A stretch of 64,000 bases of DNA from an uncultured Muribaculaceae bacterium (GTDB lineage: Bacteria; Bacteroidota; Bacteroidia; Bacteroidales; Muribaculaceae). Numbering within the stretch: the stretch's first letter is position 1; each line of letters starts with the position of its first letter. Both the position numbers and the translations under genes were made by a program. Shown piece after piece: positions 42,918 to 51,856 of the stretch. Below the pieces are notes generated by a model, which saw only the letters and a list, made by a program, of their open reading frames with translations, was not told the origin of the DNA and did no database searches. The stretch covers positions 78,172 through 142,171 of the forward strand of contig CAJUOB010000004.1 in the NCBI GenBank assembly GCA_910587915.1. Reading direction: 5' to 3'.

Positions 42918-43379
42918 AATATTTTAGTATTTAAGCAGAAATGCAAATAGATCTGCAGGGACTCGCGACCTGCGCGTCCGCGCGACAAGTACGTCTACAA
43001 CAAATAGATACATTCCGTACACACAAAACGCTCATCATGACCGGCTATACCGATGTTTCGTATTAAGCCAATTACGCAGCATTTTTTCATCGTGTATATC
43101 TTTAAGATTGGAATATTAACTTTCCAAAGATAGCGCATAAAATGCAATTTTCCAATCATTACGACAAAAAACGGCCAATGTTTGAGGGATTCGTAGTAAA
43201 TTTGATCGCATGCATTGTGAGATTGAAAATTGGCGGATATATTATAATGCTTTTCGATGTGAGGGAACGCCACAATATGGATAGCATTTTTAGAAATATC
43301 ATAAGCACAAGCTGCAAATAAACAATAGAGTAGTTGTGCTTGTTGAAAAATCAAATCCGCATTATGCCCCAGACACAAC
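42918..43379. other. 462-bp intergenic region with a GC-rich inverted-repeat core
   Basis: Positions 42955-42990 are a GC-rich island (GCAGG pairing with CCTGC around GACTCGCGA, then CGCG-TC-CGCG) in otherwise AT-rich DNA, just upstream of the beta-barrel gene on its strand. The remaining 380 bp show no convincing gene. A long minus-strand open frame crosses them, but it is an extension of an antisense frame of the CorC gene and has no family features. A degenerate tRNA or repeat remnant is possible but not shown. Confidence 0.4.
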
Positions 43380-44660
43380 ATGGACGATATCATTATAATC
43401 ATACTCCTTATACTTCTCAACGGCGTTTTTTCAATGTCGGAAATAGCGTTGGTATCGGCCCGTAAATCTAAATTATCGTCGGAAGCCCGCAAGGGAAACA
43501 AAGCGGCACGCACAGCTCTGAAACTGGCCGAAGATCCCGACCGCTTCCTATCGACCATACAGATCGGAATTACTCTGATCGGTATCCTCACCGGTCTGTA
43601 TTCAGGAGCGGCCTTGGCCGACGATGTAGGGCGCCTGCTGCAGGAGTGGGGACTGCCGGCACGTACGGCACATATCACCGGACAAATAGCCATCGTGGCG
43701 ATTGTGACATATCTATCGATAGTTGTAGGTGAGCTTGTGCCGAAACGCATAGGACTCGCCGTGGCCAACACGGCAGCCAAGCTGGTGTCGCGCCCTATGC
43801 ATGTGCTGTCGATAGTGGCTATGCCGGCTGTATGGCTGCTGTCGAAATCAACAGCCGCTATAGTTGGCTTGTTAGGGCTACGGAAGCACGCCGATTGTGT
43901 CACCGAAGAAGAAATAAAATCACTCATACAGGAAGGTACCGATTCGGGAGAGGTACGGAAAGTGGAACAGGATATAATGGAACGTGCGCTCGTGCTCGGC
44001 GATCTGCGCGTCGGCTCCATAATGACTCCCAAAGTAGATGTATGCACCCTGAATCTCGGCATGGATGCCAAGGCTATAAAACACATGCTGTCGGTGCAGC
44101 TCCACAACTCATACCCGGTGTACTGCTCCGATGACAAGAACCGCATATGCGGAGTTGTATCGCTCAAACAACTCATACTCACAATCGACAGACCCGGCTT
44201 CAGTCTCGCGGATGTAGTAAGCGACCCATTATACTTTCCGGAATCCATGAGTGTCTACGACGCTCTCGAACGCCTGAAAAGCAAAGGCAGTCATTTCGCA
44301 CTGGTATGCGATGAATTCGGCGATCTGTCGGGAGTACTCACCCCGGGCGACATCCTTGATAGGCTTGTCGGTGAAATATCAACTCCGGAATGCAATACAG
44401 CAATCACACCAACCGAAACCGACCGACAGTGGTCGGTCGATGCAAGAATGTCGTTCTACGACTTTCTGCGGCATTTCAACCTCGAGGACCTATACATACC
44501 GGCAACCTACTCCACCGTCGGCGGATTCCTGCTCGAAGAACTGAAATACTTCCCTGCGGTGGGCGACACCTACGAGTGGAACGGCATCCGCTTCGAAGTA
44601 TACGCAATCGAAGGAGCCAAAATACGCACTGTCGCCGTAAGCATGCTCCCTGAGGCCTAA
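43380..44660 (+). CDS. CNNM/CorC-family (hemolysin-like) membrane protein
   Basis: A 426-residue protein with an N-terminal CNNM/DUF21 transmembrane domain (about residues 1-190, four helices; starts MDDIIIIILLILLNGVFSMSEIAL). A pair of CBS domains follows at about 205-330 (SIMTPKVDVCTL, FALVCDEFGDLSGVLTPGDIL), then a C-terminal CorC_HlyC domain (about 345-425). Members are linked to magnesium and cobalt efflux or homeostasis; the hemolysin label is historical. It is convergent with the tRNA genes across a strong hairpin. Confidence 0.94.
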   Translation: MDDIIIIILLILLNGVFSMSEIALVSARKSKLSSEARKGNKAARTALKLAEDPDRFLSTIQIGITLIGILTGLYSGAALADDVGRLLQEWGLPARTAHITGQIAIVAIVTYLSIVVGELVPKRIGLAVANTAAKLVSRPMHVLSIVAMPAVWLLSKSTAAIVGLLGLRKHADCVTEEEIKSLIQEGTDSGEVRKVEQDIMERALVLGDLRVGSIMTPKVDVCTLNLGMDAKAIKHMLSVQLHNSYPVYCSDDKNRICGVVSLKQLILTIDRPGFSLADVVSDPLYFPESMSVYDALERLKSKGSHFALVCDEFGDLSGVLTPGDILDRLVGEISTPECNTAITPTETDRQWSVDARMSFYDFLRHFNLEDLYIPATYSTVGGFLLEELKYFPAVGDTYEWNGIRFEVYAIEGAKIRTVAVSMLPEA

Positions 44661-44664
44661 CAGA

Positions 44665-44697
44665 AGCGCCCGGACAGCCGATGACTGTCCGGGCGCT
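44665..44697. terminator. Bidirectional hairpin between the CorC-like gene and tRNAs
   Basis: A 13-bp perfect stem (44665-44677 with 44685-44697) sits between convergent units. It is very GC-rich and lacks a clear T-tract. Confidence 0.75.
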
Positions 44698-44704
44698 CGC
44701 GATG

Positions 44705-44776
44705 TAGCCCCGAGGGGAATCGAACCCCTATCTAAGGTTTAGGAAACCTCTATTCTATCCGTTGAACTACAGGGCC
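44705..44776 (-). tRNA. tRNA-Arg (anticodon CCT)
   Basis: The minus strand folds as a cloverleaf: acceptor GGCCCTG with CGGGGCT (two G-U pairs), D-arm GTTC/GAAT, anticodon loop TTCCTAA (anticodon CCT, reading AGG) and T-arm AGGGG-TTCGATT-CCCCT. A CA follows the discriminator A, consistent with a partly encoded CCA-like end. It reads in series with tRNA-Asp. Confidence 0.93.
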
Positions 44777-44851
44777 GCGGTAAAGGGTTTAAAAAAAGAA
44801 TGAGAAACGAAATCCGAAGATTAACATTTCTCATTCTCCTCTCTCCTCTTG

Positions 44852-44925
44852 CGGTGCGGACGGGACTCGAACCCGCGACCTCCGGCGTGACAGGCCGGCA
44901 TTCTAACCAGCTGAACTACCGCACC
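44852..44925 (-). tRNA. tRNA-Asp (anticodon GTC)
   Basis: The acceptor GGTGCGG pairs perfectly with CCGCACC, the anticodon loop is CTGTCAC (anticodon GTC) between CCGGC and GCCGG, and the T-arm is GCGGG-TTCGAGT-CCCGT. The discriminator is G73, the expected identity element for tRNA-Asp. It lies 75 bp upstream of tRNA-Arg in the same transcript. Confidence 0.95.
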
Positions 44926-44977
44926 TTGCATTTCTGCTCTCGGTAGGAGAGGCACCAGCTTTATCGCTTTTGCGTTG

Positions 44978-45009
44978 CAAAGGTACGCGTGTTTTTTGGT
45001 TCCTCCAAA
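44978..45009 (-). promoter_or_regulatory. Promoter of the tRNA-Asp/tRNA-Arg unit
   Basis: TTTG (45006-45009 on the minus strand), exactly 20 bp, then TACCTTTG (44978-44985). It matches the consensus fully and lies about 50 bp before tRNA-Asp. Confidence 0.8.
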
Positions 45010-45069
45010 TTTTTTGGCAAAAAAATTTCACAAAAAATGCATTTTGTCCTTTTTTGCCATTATTTCTTC

Positions 45070-45600
45070 CTAAATATCCACGTCGTAGACCTCCTTATGC
45101 AGTGTTTCGGCGATCTCCGAGGGGTCCGGAGCACCCGGTGTTGCCATGAGAAAAAGTGGCACAGACGGCAAATTTTTCGCATACGGCGGTTGAATATAGT
45201 CGAAATCGAGCAAATCGAATCCACATCGACGGTAAAATCCGATGCGTCGTGCGGCCATCGGATTGTCGGAATGAGGCGGCTCCACCTCGAGTGCGATGGG
45301 TTTCGGATGCAATTTTTTTATACCGGCGAGCACCGATGCGCCTATTCCGGCCCCACGGGCAGCTGCATCGACAGCCAGATGTTCTACATATATAAACTTC
45401 GGAAACGTCCAGATGGTGACGAATCCATAATTCCGGCCATCGGCGTCGGCTGCAATATATAGATGCGGCCCGGCTGCTGAAACCGGATTGACGATGGTAT
45501 CCCACGGGCGACGTTCCTCCGGCGGGAAAGCTTCGTTATATAAAGCACAAGCGGCTGCCATATGACAGGCAGCCGCCGGAATGAGGTGAATCTGTGTCAT
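45070..45600 (-). CDS. GNAT-family N-acetyltransferase
   Basis: A 176-residue acetyl-CoA-dependent acetyltransferase. The core strand and CoA-binding loop read YVEHLAVDAAARGAGIGASVL (A/R-rich pyrophosphate loop), and MAARRIGFYRRCGF gives the C-terminal helix and strand. The acceptor substrate is unknown. It overlaps mutS by 4 bp on the minus strand and is the last gene of that operon. Confidence 0.9.
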   Translation of the reverse strand: MTQIHLIPAAACHMAAACALYNEAFPPEERRPWDTIVNPVSAAGPHLYIAADADGRNYGFVTIWTFPKFIYVEHLAVDAAARGAGIGASVLAGIKKLHPKPIALEVEPPHSDNPMAARRIGFYRRCGFDLLDFDYIQPPYAKNLPSVPLFLMATPGAPDPSEIAETLHKEVYDVDI

Positions 45601-48242
45601 GAATGTTTTCCTGTAAGAATATTGCGTATGTCGTGGAGCTTGGTGAGCGCCTCGAGCGGAGTTAGATTGTTTATGTCTACCCCGAGCAGTTCATCGCGCA
45701 CCTGACTGAGCACCGGATCATCGAGCTGGAAGAAAGAAAGCTGCATTCCACCTACGGTGTCACGTCCGGGAGCCTCGATACGCGCCTTACCCCTGCTCTT
45801 GGGGCCGTCGGACGAAGCGCCGCCATCGTCTGCTGCCTTCTCGAGCTGCGCAAGCACGGCATCAGCACGACCGACTATGGACGCCGGCATGCCGGCAAGC
45901 TTGGCTACATGGATGCCAAAGCTATGCTCGCTGCCTCCGCGGGCAAGTTTGCGCAGGAACACAACCTTTCCGTCGATATCCTTTACCGACACATTGTAGT
46001 TTACGATGCGGTGATAGGAACTCTCCATATCGTTGAGCTCATGATAATGCGTGGCAAACAGTGTCTTCGGATGAAGAGTGCCATATTCATGGATATGCTC
46101 CACAATGGCCCATGCAATGGAGATGCCGTCGTAGGTAGACGTTCCTCGGCCAAGTTCGTCGAAAAGGATGAGCGATCGCCGGCTCATATTGTTCATGATC
46201 GAGGCAGCTTCATTCATCTCGACCATGAAGGTGGATTCTCCGAGCGATATATTGTCGCTCGCACCCACACGGGTGAATATCTTGTCGACAGTACCTATGT
46301 GAGCGCTCTGAGCCGCTACAAAGCAACCGATCTGCGCCATGATGACATTTAGAGCAGTCTGACGGAGCAATGCCGATTTACCCGACATATTCGGGCCGGT
46401 TATCATCATTATCTGGGTACCTTCGTTCGATAGCTCCACACTATTGGCGATATAGGGTTCGCCGGGAGGCAACTGCTTTTCGATAACCGGATGCCTCGCC
46501 TCGGTGAGCACAAGATCGAGCGAATCGTCGACTACAGGACGATTATAGCGGTTCTCCATCGATACGCGCGTGAAGGCACAGAGCACGTCGAGACGGGCAA
46601 GCAACGAGGCATCGAGCTTAAGTGTGGCAATATAGCGAGCGGTCGCCGACACAAGTTGCGAATACAGTCGGGCCTGGATAGCTTCTATTTTCTCCTGGGC
46701 ACCAAGAATCTGCTCCTCGTATTCCTTAAGCTCGGGAGTGATGTAGCGCTCGGCATTGACAAGAGTCTGCTTTCGGATCCACGATGAAGGCACCTTGCTT
46801 TTATGAGTATTGGTAACCTCGATATAGTAGCCGAACACATTGTTGTAGCCAATCTTGAGCGAGGGAATGGATGTGGCTTCTATCTCGCGTGCCTGAAGCC
46901 GTGCGAGATAATCCTTGCCCTGATAGGCGACTTCGCGCAAGCGGTCGAGCTCGGAGTCAACCCCGGCGTTTATTATATCTCCCCTGCCGGGAGCGCCTGC
47001 CGGATCTTCGTGAAGCTCACGGCGTATCCGCTCTCGGACAGTATCGCAAGGGGCAAGCTGTTCGCCCAAAGCCGCAAGCGGGGCAAGGTCGGACGAAGAA
47101 CACAACGCTTTCAACGGCACAATGGCGTCGAGCGCATTCCGGATCTGCAGCATCTCGCGAGGCACAATTCGCTCTGTAGCCACCTTCGAGACAAGACGCT
47201 CGAGGTCGCCTATTGCCTTGAGCTTCTCAGCCACCTCCTCGCGTTCTTCGGGATGCTTGAAAAAATATTCGACAACATCGAGACGCTCGTTAATAGCCTT
47301 GGGATCCTTGAGCGGCAATTGAAGCCAACGACGCAGCAGACGGGCACCCATAGGGGTGACAGTACGGTCGATTACTCCGAGCAGGCTCTTTCCTTCGGGG
47401 TCGAGGGGTTCGAAAAGTTCGAGATTGCGCACCGTGAACCGATCGAGACGCACATATTTGCCCTCCTCGATACGCGATATCGATGTGATATGTCCGGTAC
47501 GCGTGTGCTGGGTAAGATCGAGATAATGAAGAATCGCACCGGCAGCCACAATAGCCTCCGGCATTCCATCGATACCGAATCCTTTGAGCGAGGCAGTTCC
47601 GAATTGTTTGCGCAGACGCTCATTTGCAGCATCGAGAGTATAAAGCCATTCCTCGAGTTCGAATGTGATATATTGCTGCGAAAATTCGGCCGACCGGCTC
47701 TTATAACCACGCTGCACAAGGAGTTCCTTGGGAGCCATTCCGGCCAAGGTCTTATCGATATAATCCTGCGACCCTTCGGCAGCGAGAAACTCGCCGGTGC
47801 TTATGTCGAGAAAAGCGACACCACAGCGCACCTTGCCGAAATGCACGGCTGCAAGAAAATTATTCTCACGACGAGACAGCACATTATCGTTCATGGCCAC
47901 ACCGGGTGTCACGAGTTCGGTGATGCCGCGCTTCACCAGTTTCTTGGTGAGCTTCGGATCCTCGAGCTGCTCGCATATGGCCACCCGCTTTCCGGCACGC
48001 ACAAGCTTCGGCAGATAGCTGTCGAGAGCGTGATGCGGAAATCCGGCCAATTCAACATACTGGGCCGCACCATTGGCTCGGCGCGTGAGGGTTATGCCCA
48101 ATATTTCCGATGCTTCGATAGCATCGTCGGAGAAGGTTTCATAGAAATCGCCGACACGGAAAAGCAGAATTGCGTCGGGATGTTTGGATTTCATCTCGAC
48201 GTACTGCTTCATCAGCGGCGTCTCAACAATCTTTTTCGCCAT
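45597..48242 (-). CDS. mutS: DNA mismatch repair protein MutS
   Basis: An 881-residue mismatch-recognition ATPase. The mismatch-reading GDFYETF (residues 26-32; the F-x-E motif is Phe-Tyr-Glu) is intact, as are Walker A (GPNMSGKSALLRQ), the Walker B/signature region (LILFDELGRGTSTYDGISIAWA) and the C-terminal helix-turn-helix dimer region. Length is normal for MutS1. Its ATG overlaps the preceding membrane-protein stop (TGATG). Confidence 0.98.
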   Translation of the reverse strand: MAKKIVETPLMKQYVEMKSKHPDAILLFRVGDFYETFSDDAIEASEILGITLTRRANGAAQYVELAGFPHHALDSYLPKLVRAGKRVAICEQLEDPKLTKKLVKRGITELVTPGVAMNDNVLSRRENNFLAAVHFGKVRCGVAFLDISTGEFLAAEGSQDYIDKTLAGMAPKELLVQRGYKSRSAEFSQQYITFELEEWLYTLDAANERLRKQFGTASLKGFGIDGMPEAIVAAGAILHYLDLTQHTRTGHITSISRIEEGKYVRLDRFTVRNLELFEPLDPEGKSLLGVIDRTVTPMGARLLRRWLQLPLKDPKAINERLDVVEYFFKHPEEREEVAEKLKAIGDLERLVSKVATERIVPREMLQIRNALDAIVPLKALCSSSDLAPLAALGEQLAPCDTVRERIRRELHEDPAGAPGRGDIINAGVDSELDRLREVAYQGKDYLARLQAREIEATSIPSLKIGYNNVFGYYIEVTNTHKSKVPSSWIRKQTLVNAERYITPELKEYEEQILGAQEKIEAIQARLYSQLVSATARYIATLKLDASLLARLDVLCAFTRVSMENRYNRPVVDDSLDLVLTEARHPVIEKQLPPGEPYIANSVELSNEGTQIMMITGPNMSGKSALLRQTALNVIMAQIGCFVAAQSAHIGTVDKIFTRVGASDNISLGESTFMVEMNEAASIMNNMSRRSLILFDELGRGTSTYDGISIAWAIVEHIHEYGTLHPKTLFATHYHELNDMESSYHRIVNYNVSVKDIDGKVVFLRKLARGGSEHSFGIHVAKLAGMPASIVGRADAVLAQLEKAADDGGASSDGPKSRGKARIEAPGRDTVGGMQLSFFQLDDPVLSQVRDELLGVDINNLTPLEALTKLHDIRNILTGKHS

Positions 48243-48622
48243 CAGCCAATTTTCTTTTCACGCATGGGTATGGCAATCGAAGTGACTGCCTGAAGCACCG
48301 CACCGGCAAGCGTGAAAGCGAGCCAGTCGCGAAGTTCACCCGGATTGTAAAACAGGAAGAAAGCTCCGACACAAAATATTATTGCAGTCCAACTCTCTAT
48401 GCGGTGCCATCCACGAAGACGCAGGTCGGTACCCTTGAATGGCGTGAACAGACGCACCAGCAAAAGCGCCAATGCTCCCGCGCTGTATACATAGGGGAAA
48501 ACAGCGCGTGCTACGGCATTACCCATCAGGAAGAAAGGCACCAGTGTGGCAATAAATATTATAAGCAACGCCACTGGAGCGCCAATTGCAGCCAGTTTTG
48601 GCCGCACAATCTCATTTTTCAT
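48242..48622 (-). CDS. Four-helix membrane protein of unknown function
   Basis: A 126-residue protein with four predicted transmembrane helices (starting near residues 14, 38, 80 and 100) and basic ends. It contains the conserved-looking cytoplasmic loop LRLRGWHRIESWTAI. No enzymatic motif is visible. The stop overlaps the mutS start by one base, and ftsB lies 36 bp upstream, so it is part of one transcript with these genes. Function unknown. Confidence 0.85.
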   Translation of the reverse strand: MKNEIVRPKLAAIGAPVALLIIFIATLVPFFLMGNAVARAVFPYVYSAGALALLLVRLFTPFKGTDLRLRGWHRIESWTAIIFCVGAFFLFYNPGELRDWLAFTLAGAVLQAVTSIAIPMREKKIG

Positions 48623-48658
48623 ATGTAGAAAACATGGTAGCCCGGAGGCTTCATTCAG

Positions 48659-48949
48659 TTATTTGAACACATAGACATCCTCGCCGGCTTTCTTCATACC
48701 GTACTGCTCGCGTACGACCTGCTCCATGAGAACAGGATCGGAGGCCAGCCGTCGGTTCAGCTCGCGATAGTAGAGCATAGTGTCGCGATTAGCCTCGAGT
48801 TCACAACGAAGACTATCGATAGTACGCTGATGCTCTATGCTTTGCATCACCGAATTATCTCCCGAAAAAAGTATAAACGCCACCACAGCAAGGCATAGCA
48901 GCGTCCACGGCGAGAGAAACCGTCGCAACCATTGCCAGGTAGATGTCAT
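48659..48949 (-). CDS. FtsB/DivIC-family septum formation protein
   Basis: A 96-residue bitopic division protein (100 if the ATG at 48961 is used). It has a short cytoplasmic N-terminus, one membrane helix (about residues 12-30, LLCLAVVAFILF) and a periplasmic coiled coil (about 38-75, with Leu and Arg heptads). The conserved end REQYGMKKAGEDVYVF is typical of FtsB/DivIC. The promoter box at 48966-48973 ends only a few bases before 48961, so the second ATG (48949) is the more likely start. It heads the mutS operon. Confidence 0.88.
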   Translation of the reverse strand: MTSTWQWLRRFLSPWTLLCLAVVAFILFSGDNSVMQSIEHQRTIDSLRCELEANRDTMLYYRELNRRLASDPVLMEQVVREQYGMKKAGEDVYVFK

Positions 48950-48965
48950 ATGCTCATTCATACGG

Positions 48966-48973
48966 CAAAGGTA
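48966..48973 (-). promoter_or_regulatory. -7 promoter element of the ftsB-mutS operon
   Basis: TACCTTTG on the minus strand. The predicted transcript start is at about 48959, overlapping the first possible ftsB start codon. Confidence 0.55.
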
Positions 48974-49025
48974 CGCAAAAAAGTGGAGTTTTATATCATG
49001 GTGCTCGCAAAGTGTACAGTAAAGA

Positions 49026-49069
49026 AATCGCCAACCGACGTCATAGAATCCATGGGCCGGTTGGCGATT
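49026..49069 (-). terminator. Terminator after the OmpA-family gene
   Basis: AATCGCCAACCG (49026-49037) pairs perfectly with CGGTTGGCGATT (49058-49069). On the minus strand it lies about 20 bp after the porin stop codon and is followed by TTCTTTA. Confidence 0.8.
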
Positions 49070-49090
49070 ATAGGGTATGGTTATGTAAGC

Positions 49091-50200
49091 TTATTCGGCA
49101 GCGACAGCTATAGCCACACGGTTGAGCTTGTTTACATCGAAGGGCTGCTCTGTATCGCCCATTGCCTTCACTGTGATGCGGTCGGCAGCAATACCGGCGT
49201 CCTGAAGAGCCTTGGACACAGCTGCGGCACGACGCTCGGATATGGTCATGTTGTAGGCAGAAGTACCGGTATTCTTATCGGCATAGCCTGTGACGGTGAC
49301 TTTCGATTCAGGATAAGTCTTCATGTACTCTACCAGATGTGCTATCTTTTCAGCTTCGCTCTGGCGAATCTTGGAAGAGTTGATGATGAAGAACACGTTT
49401 TCGGTAATCGGTTTGGCCTTCTCTACCACAGGTGCAGGAGCAGGTTCTGGTTCGGGAGCAGGAGCGGGAGCGGGTTCCGGTGCGGGCTCTTCGACCACAA
49501 TTTCCTCGTATACTGCGGGGATAGTGCGCTTATTCTTTCCGAAACGGATTGTGACACCTACAAGACCGTTGTACTGCCAGTCGAAATGGCTGCCTCGTTT
49601 GGAATTGAAATTATCGGGAAGCATATTGGCGTTGGCCTCTACATTTATAGCCACACGCGAGCTAACCCATATGTTCAGACCAAGACCACCACGGGCTGCA
49701 AATCCCCAGCGGTGATTACGCCACAGTTTCTGGAAGCCGGCACCGGCATCGGCCAGACGCACTGCCTCATCGTTGTTGAAGGCATAATTTCCGCCTACGC
49801 CAAGGAAACCGTAGAAATCGAGTGTACGCGAAGGATTGAATCCACAGAAAAGATTGGTGAACGACAGCACGGCATCAACATTGCCCTGCACATAGTTATA
49901 TTTATAGGTATTATAGGGCGACACCCATGCACCCTTGGCCATCCAGCCACTGCCACCGAAGCGCAGGGTGAATGCAGGCGAGAACGAATAGCCGAAGTTA
50001 AGAGCAGCAGCAGGCGATACGAGGTCTTTGAACTTATCGGCCTCTCCGACTGTATATGCACCTCCGACCTGGAGCTGCATCGACCAATGAGGATTGAATT
50101 CCGTACGGGCGGGTTCAATCAGCCGTGCGGTTTCTTGTGCGAACATGCCGGCAGGAGTCAAAGCCGAAACTACAGCCAGCGCCAATGCTAATTTTTTCAT
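49091..50200 (-). CDS. OmpA-family outer-membrane protein
   Basis: A 369-residue exported protein with a signal peptide of about 21 residues (MKKLALALAVVSALTPAGMF). An N-terminal beta-barrel (about residues 35-220, rich in aromatic strands) comes next, then a Pro/Glu/Ala linker of alternating PEPAPAP units (about 232-255). A C-terminal OmpA peptidoglycan-binding domain (about 265-369) contains VTVTGYADKNTGTSAYNMTI and SERRAAAVSKAL. The start is fixed by the signal peptide and the promoter box at 50227-50234; an upstream TTG frame is not used. It is likely an abundant structural porin. Confidence 0.94.
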   Translation of the reverse strand: MKKLALALAVVSALTPAGMFAQETARLIEPARTEFNPHWSMQLQVGGAYTVGEADKFKDLVSPAAALNFGYSFSPAFTLRFGGSGWMAKGAWVSPYNTYKYNYVQGNVDAVLSFTNLFCGFNPSRTLDFYGFLGVGGNYAFNNDEAVRLADAGAGFQKLWRNHRWGFAARGGLGLNIWVSSRVAINVEANANMLPDNFNSKRGSHFDWQYNGLVGVTIRFGKNKRTIPAVYEEIVVEEPAPEPAPAPAPEPEPAPAPVVEKAKPITENVFFIINSSKIRQSEAEKIAHLVEYMKTYPESKVTVTGYADKNTGTSAYNMTISERRAAAVSKALQDAGIAADRITVKAMGDTEQPFDVNKLNRVAIAVAAE

Positions 50201-50226
50201 ATTTTTAGATAAGTTAATTTTTTTCG

Positions 50227-50234
50227 CAAATATA
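50227..50234 (-). promoter_or_regulatory. -7 promoter element of the OmpA-family gene
   Basis: TATATTTG on the minus strand, about 27 bp before the start codon. Confidence 0.65.
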
Positions 50235-50338
50235 CGATTATTGTTCATCAACCAAGCCCACAAATAATCAGCTTACTAACAATCGCCACACTTGCGAAGC
50301 ATCCCTGCAACAATACATCAGACCACGCCCAAAAGAAA

Positions 50339-50367
50339 CGGGAGAAAGACACTCAGTCCTTCTCCCG
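50339..50367 (-). terminator. Terminator after the storage-polysaccharide operon
   Basis: CGGGAGAA (50339-50346) and TTCTCCCG (50360-50367) pair, extended by partial pairing of AGAC with GTCC. It lies just after the GH57 stop codon and is followed by TTTCTTTT on the minus strand. Confidence 0.75.
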
Positions 50368-50389
50368 CACATAACATTATATGCTCCGA

Positions 50390-51823
50390 TTACTCGGCGG
50401 ATTTCTTAGGGCGACCCGGCTTCTTGGGCTTTTCATCGGCAGCCTTAGGAGCGGCTTTGGGTTTGGCCGCTTTTTTAGGCTTTGCCTCAGCCTTGGGCTC
50501 GCATGCACACTTCTCATCGCGGAGACGGTGCTCAATGTTGTACTGCTCCACATTCTTGCGCATGGATGCAAGTTCCTTATTGAGAGCCTCGATCTCAGCA
50601 CCCTGATTGGAGATGGTGAGCAGGAGTGAGTTGAGCTCCTCGTTGTCAACCTGCGAGGGGAATTCCTCCTCTACACGCATAAGGAAGTCGGCCAAGACAT
50701 TCATATAGTTGGTGAATGCCTGGAAAGGAGTTTCGTAGGGGCTGAAGCCACCACGCTGCTTTGTGCTCATGTAGTAGAAGTGATCGCACGACTGAAGGTA
50801 TTCCCAGTCTTTCTTAAGCTGACGGTTGGTGCACTGGCGTACACGCTCAGCCACAGAATAGAGCTTGTTGAAAGCCTCGTTCTGCAGGCGGTTGCCAAGC
50901 CATGCCGATGTGTCGCGGGCCTCGTCGGCGCTCGATATGGGATGCATGACACTGAGCTCGCCTACCGGTTTGATTTTCGCTATAGCCTCGCTCGGAGTGA
51001 CGAATTCGACTCCGCGTTCGGCAGCAAAGCGGGGAAGAGCCTCGAGGAACTGGAAGATACCGGTGGTTCCGGGATGCAGATCGCCGAAAGTTTCCATATT
51101 GAGGAATATGTTGATGATCTGCTCTTCGCCAGGCGTAGCTGCAATCCACTCTATATATTTATCGGCGGTAAGGGGGAACTCAGGCCATGAAGAATCCGAG
51201 AACCGGAAAGCGATATCATCGCTCAGCTTGGAATTGCGCAACAGCAGTTTCAGCTTGGGAGCGGAAGCGGCTGTGTAGATATAGTTGGGCGATTTCCAGC
51301 CGAGGATGTGTTTTGCACCTTCGGTAAGAACACCGTTGAACCCGAGATGAACCAGCTGCGGAGCCAGATCGTCGTCGTAGATGAGCTCGGTGTTGCGCAC
51401 CACTTTCGGAGTGACTCCGAAGCGGCTCTTGAGGATGGCGCATGTATCGGATATCTGCTGTGCAAATTCGCCGGGATCGGCAAGAGATGCAAGCGAATAA
51501 GAGAATGGCTGCGCAACGAACTCTACAGCACCGGTATCGGCAAGTCGCTTGAGGACATCGATGAATTCGGGCACATAGTGCTCGAACTGCTCGAAAGCGA
51601 CACCGGAGATAGCGATTGAGCAACGGAACTTACCCTCGCTCTGCTCGATCATACGCAGAAGGGTTTCGGCAGCAGGAATATACGAGTTGTGAGCGATTCG
51701 GGTAACGATGTCATCGTTGAGGAAATCGTCGAAGTAGTAATGGTCGCGGCCGATATCGAAGAAGCGATAGCGCTTCAGACGGAACGGCTGATGTATTTCG
51801 AAGTTAAAACAGATGGCTTTCAT
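50390..51823 (-). CDS. GH57 family alpha-amylase-like glycoside hydrolase
   Basis: A 477-residue cytoplasmic glycoside hydrolase of family 57. The N-terminal motif (ICFNFEIHQPFRLKRY, with the conserved His-Gln-Pro) and later motifs such as LNMETFGDLHPGTTGIFQF fit the family. After a helical region the protein ends in a low-complexity Lys/Ala/Pro tail from about residue 440 (including KKPGRPKK). It is the last gene of the debranching enzyme-GT4-GH57 operon, where it probably trims or rebuilds glycogen-like glucan. The charged tail is not part of the catalytic fold. Confidence 0.92.
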   Translation of the reverse strand: MKAICFNFEIHQPFRLKRYRFFDIGRDHYYFDDFLNDDIVTRIAHNSYIPAAETLLRMIEQSEGKFRCSIAISGVAFEQFEHYVPEFIDVLKRLADTGAVEFVAQPFSYSLASLADPGEFAQQISDTCAILKSRFGVTPKVVRNTELIYDDDLAPQLVHLGFNGVLTEGAKHILGWKSPNYIYTAASAPKLKLLLRNSKLSDDIAFRFSDSSWPEFPLTADKYIEWIAATPGEEQIINIFLNMETFGDLHPGTTGIFQFLEALPRFAAERGVEFVTPSEAIAKIKPVGELSVMHPISSADEARDTSAWLGNRLQNEAFNKLYSVAERVRQCTNRQLKKDWEYLQSCDHFYYMSTKQRGGFSPYETPFQAFTNYMNVLADFLMRVEEEFPSQVDNEELNSLLLTISNQGAEIEALNKELASMRKNVEQYNIEHRLRDEKCACEPKAEAKPKKAAKPKAAPKAADEKPKKPGRPKKSAE

Positions 51824-51856
51824 CTTGATTTGTATATTTTGGCGGTCCGCTACTGA

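Noticed and set aside
42995..44248. 417-codon minus-strand open frame opposite the CorC-like gene
   Set aside because: Its first two thirds are antisense to a clear CNNM/CBS gene, with Ser/Arg-rich nonsense composition. The part outside that gene has no family features or promoter.
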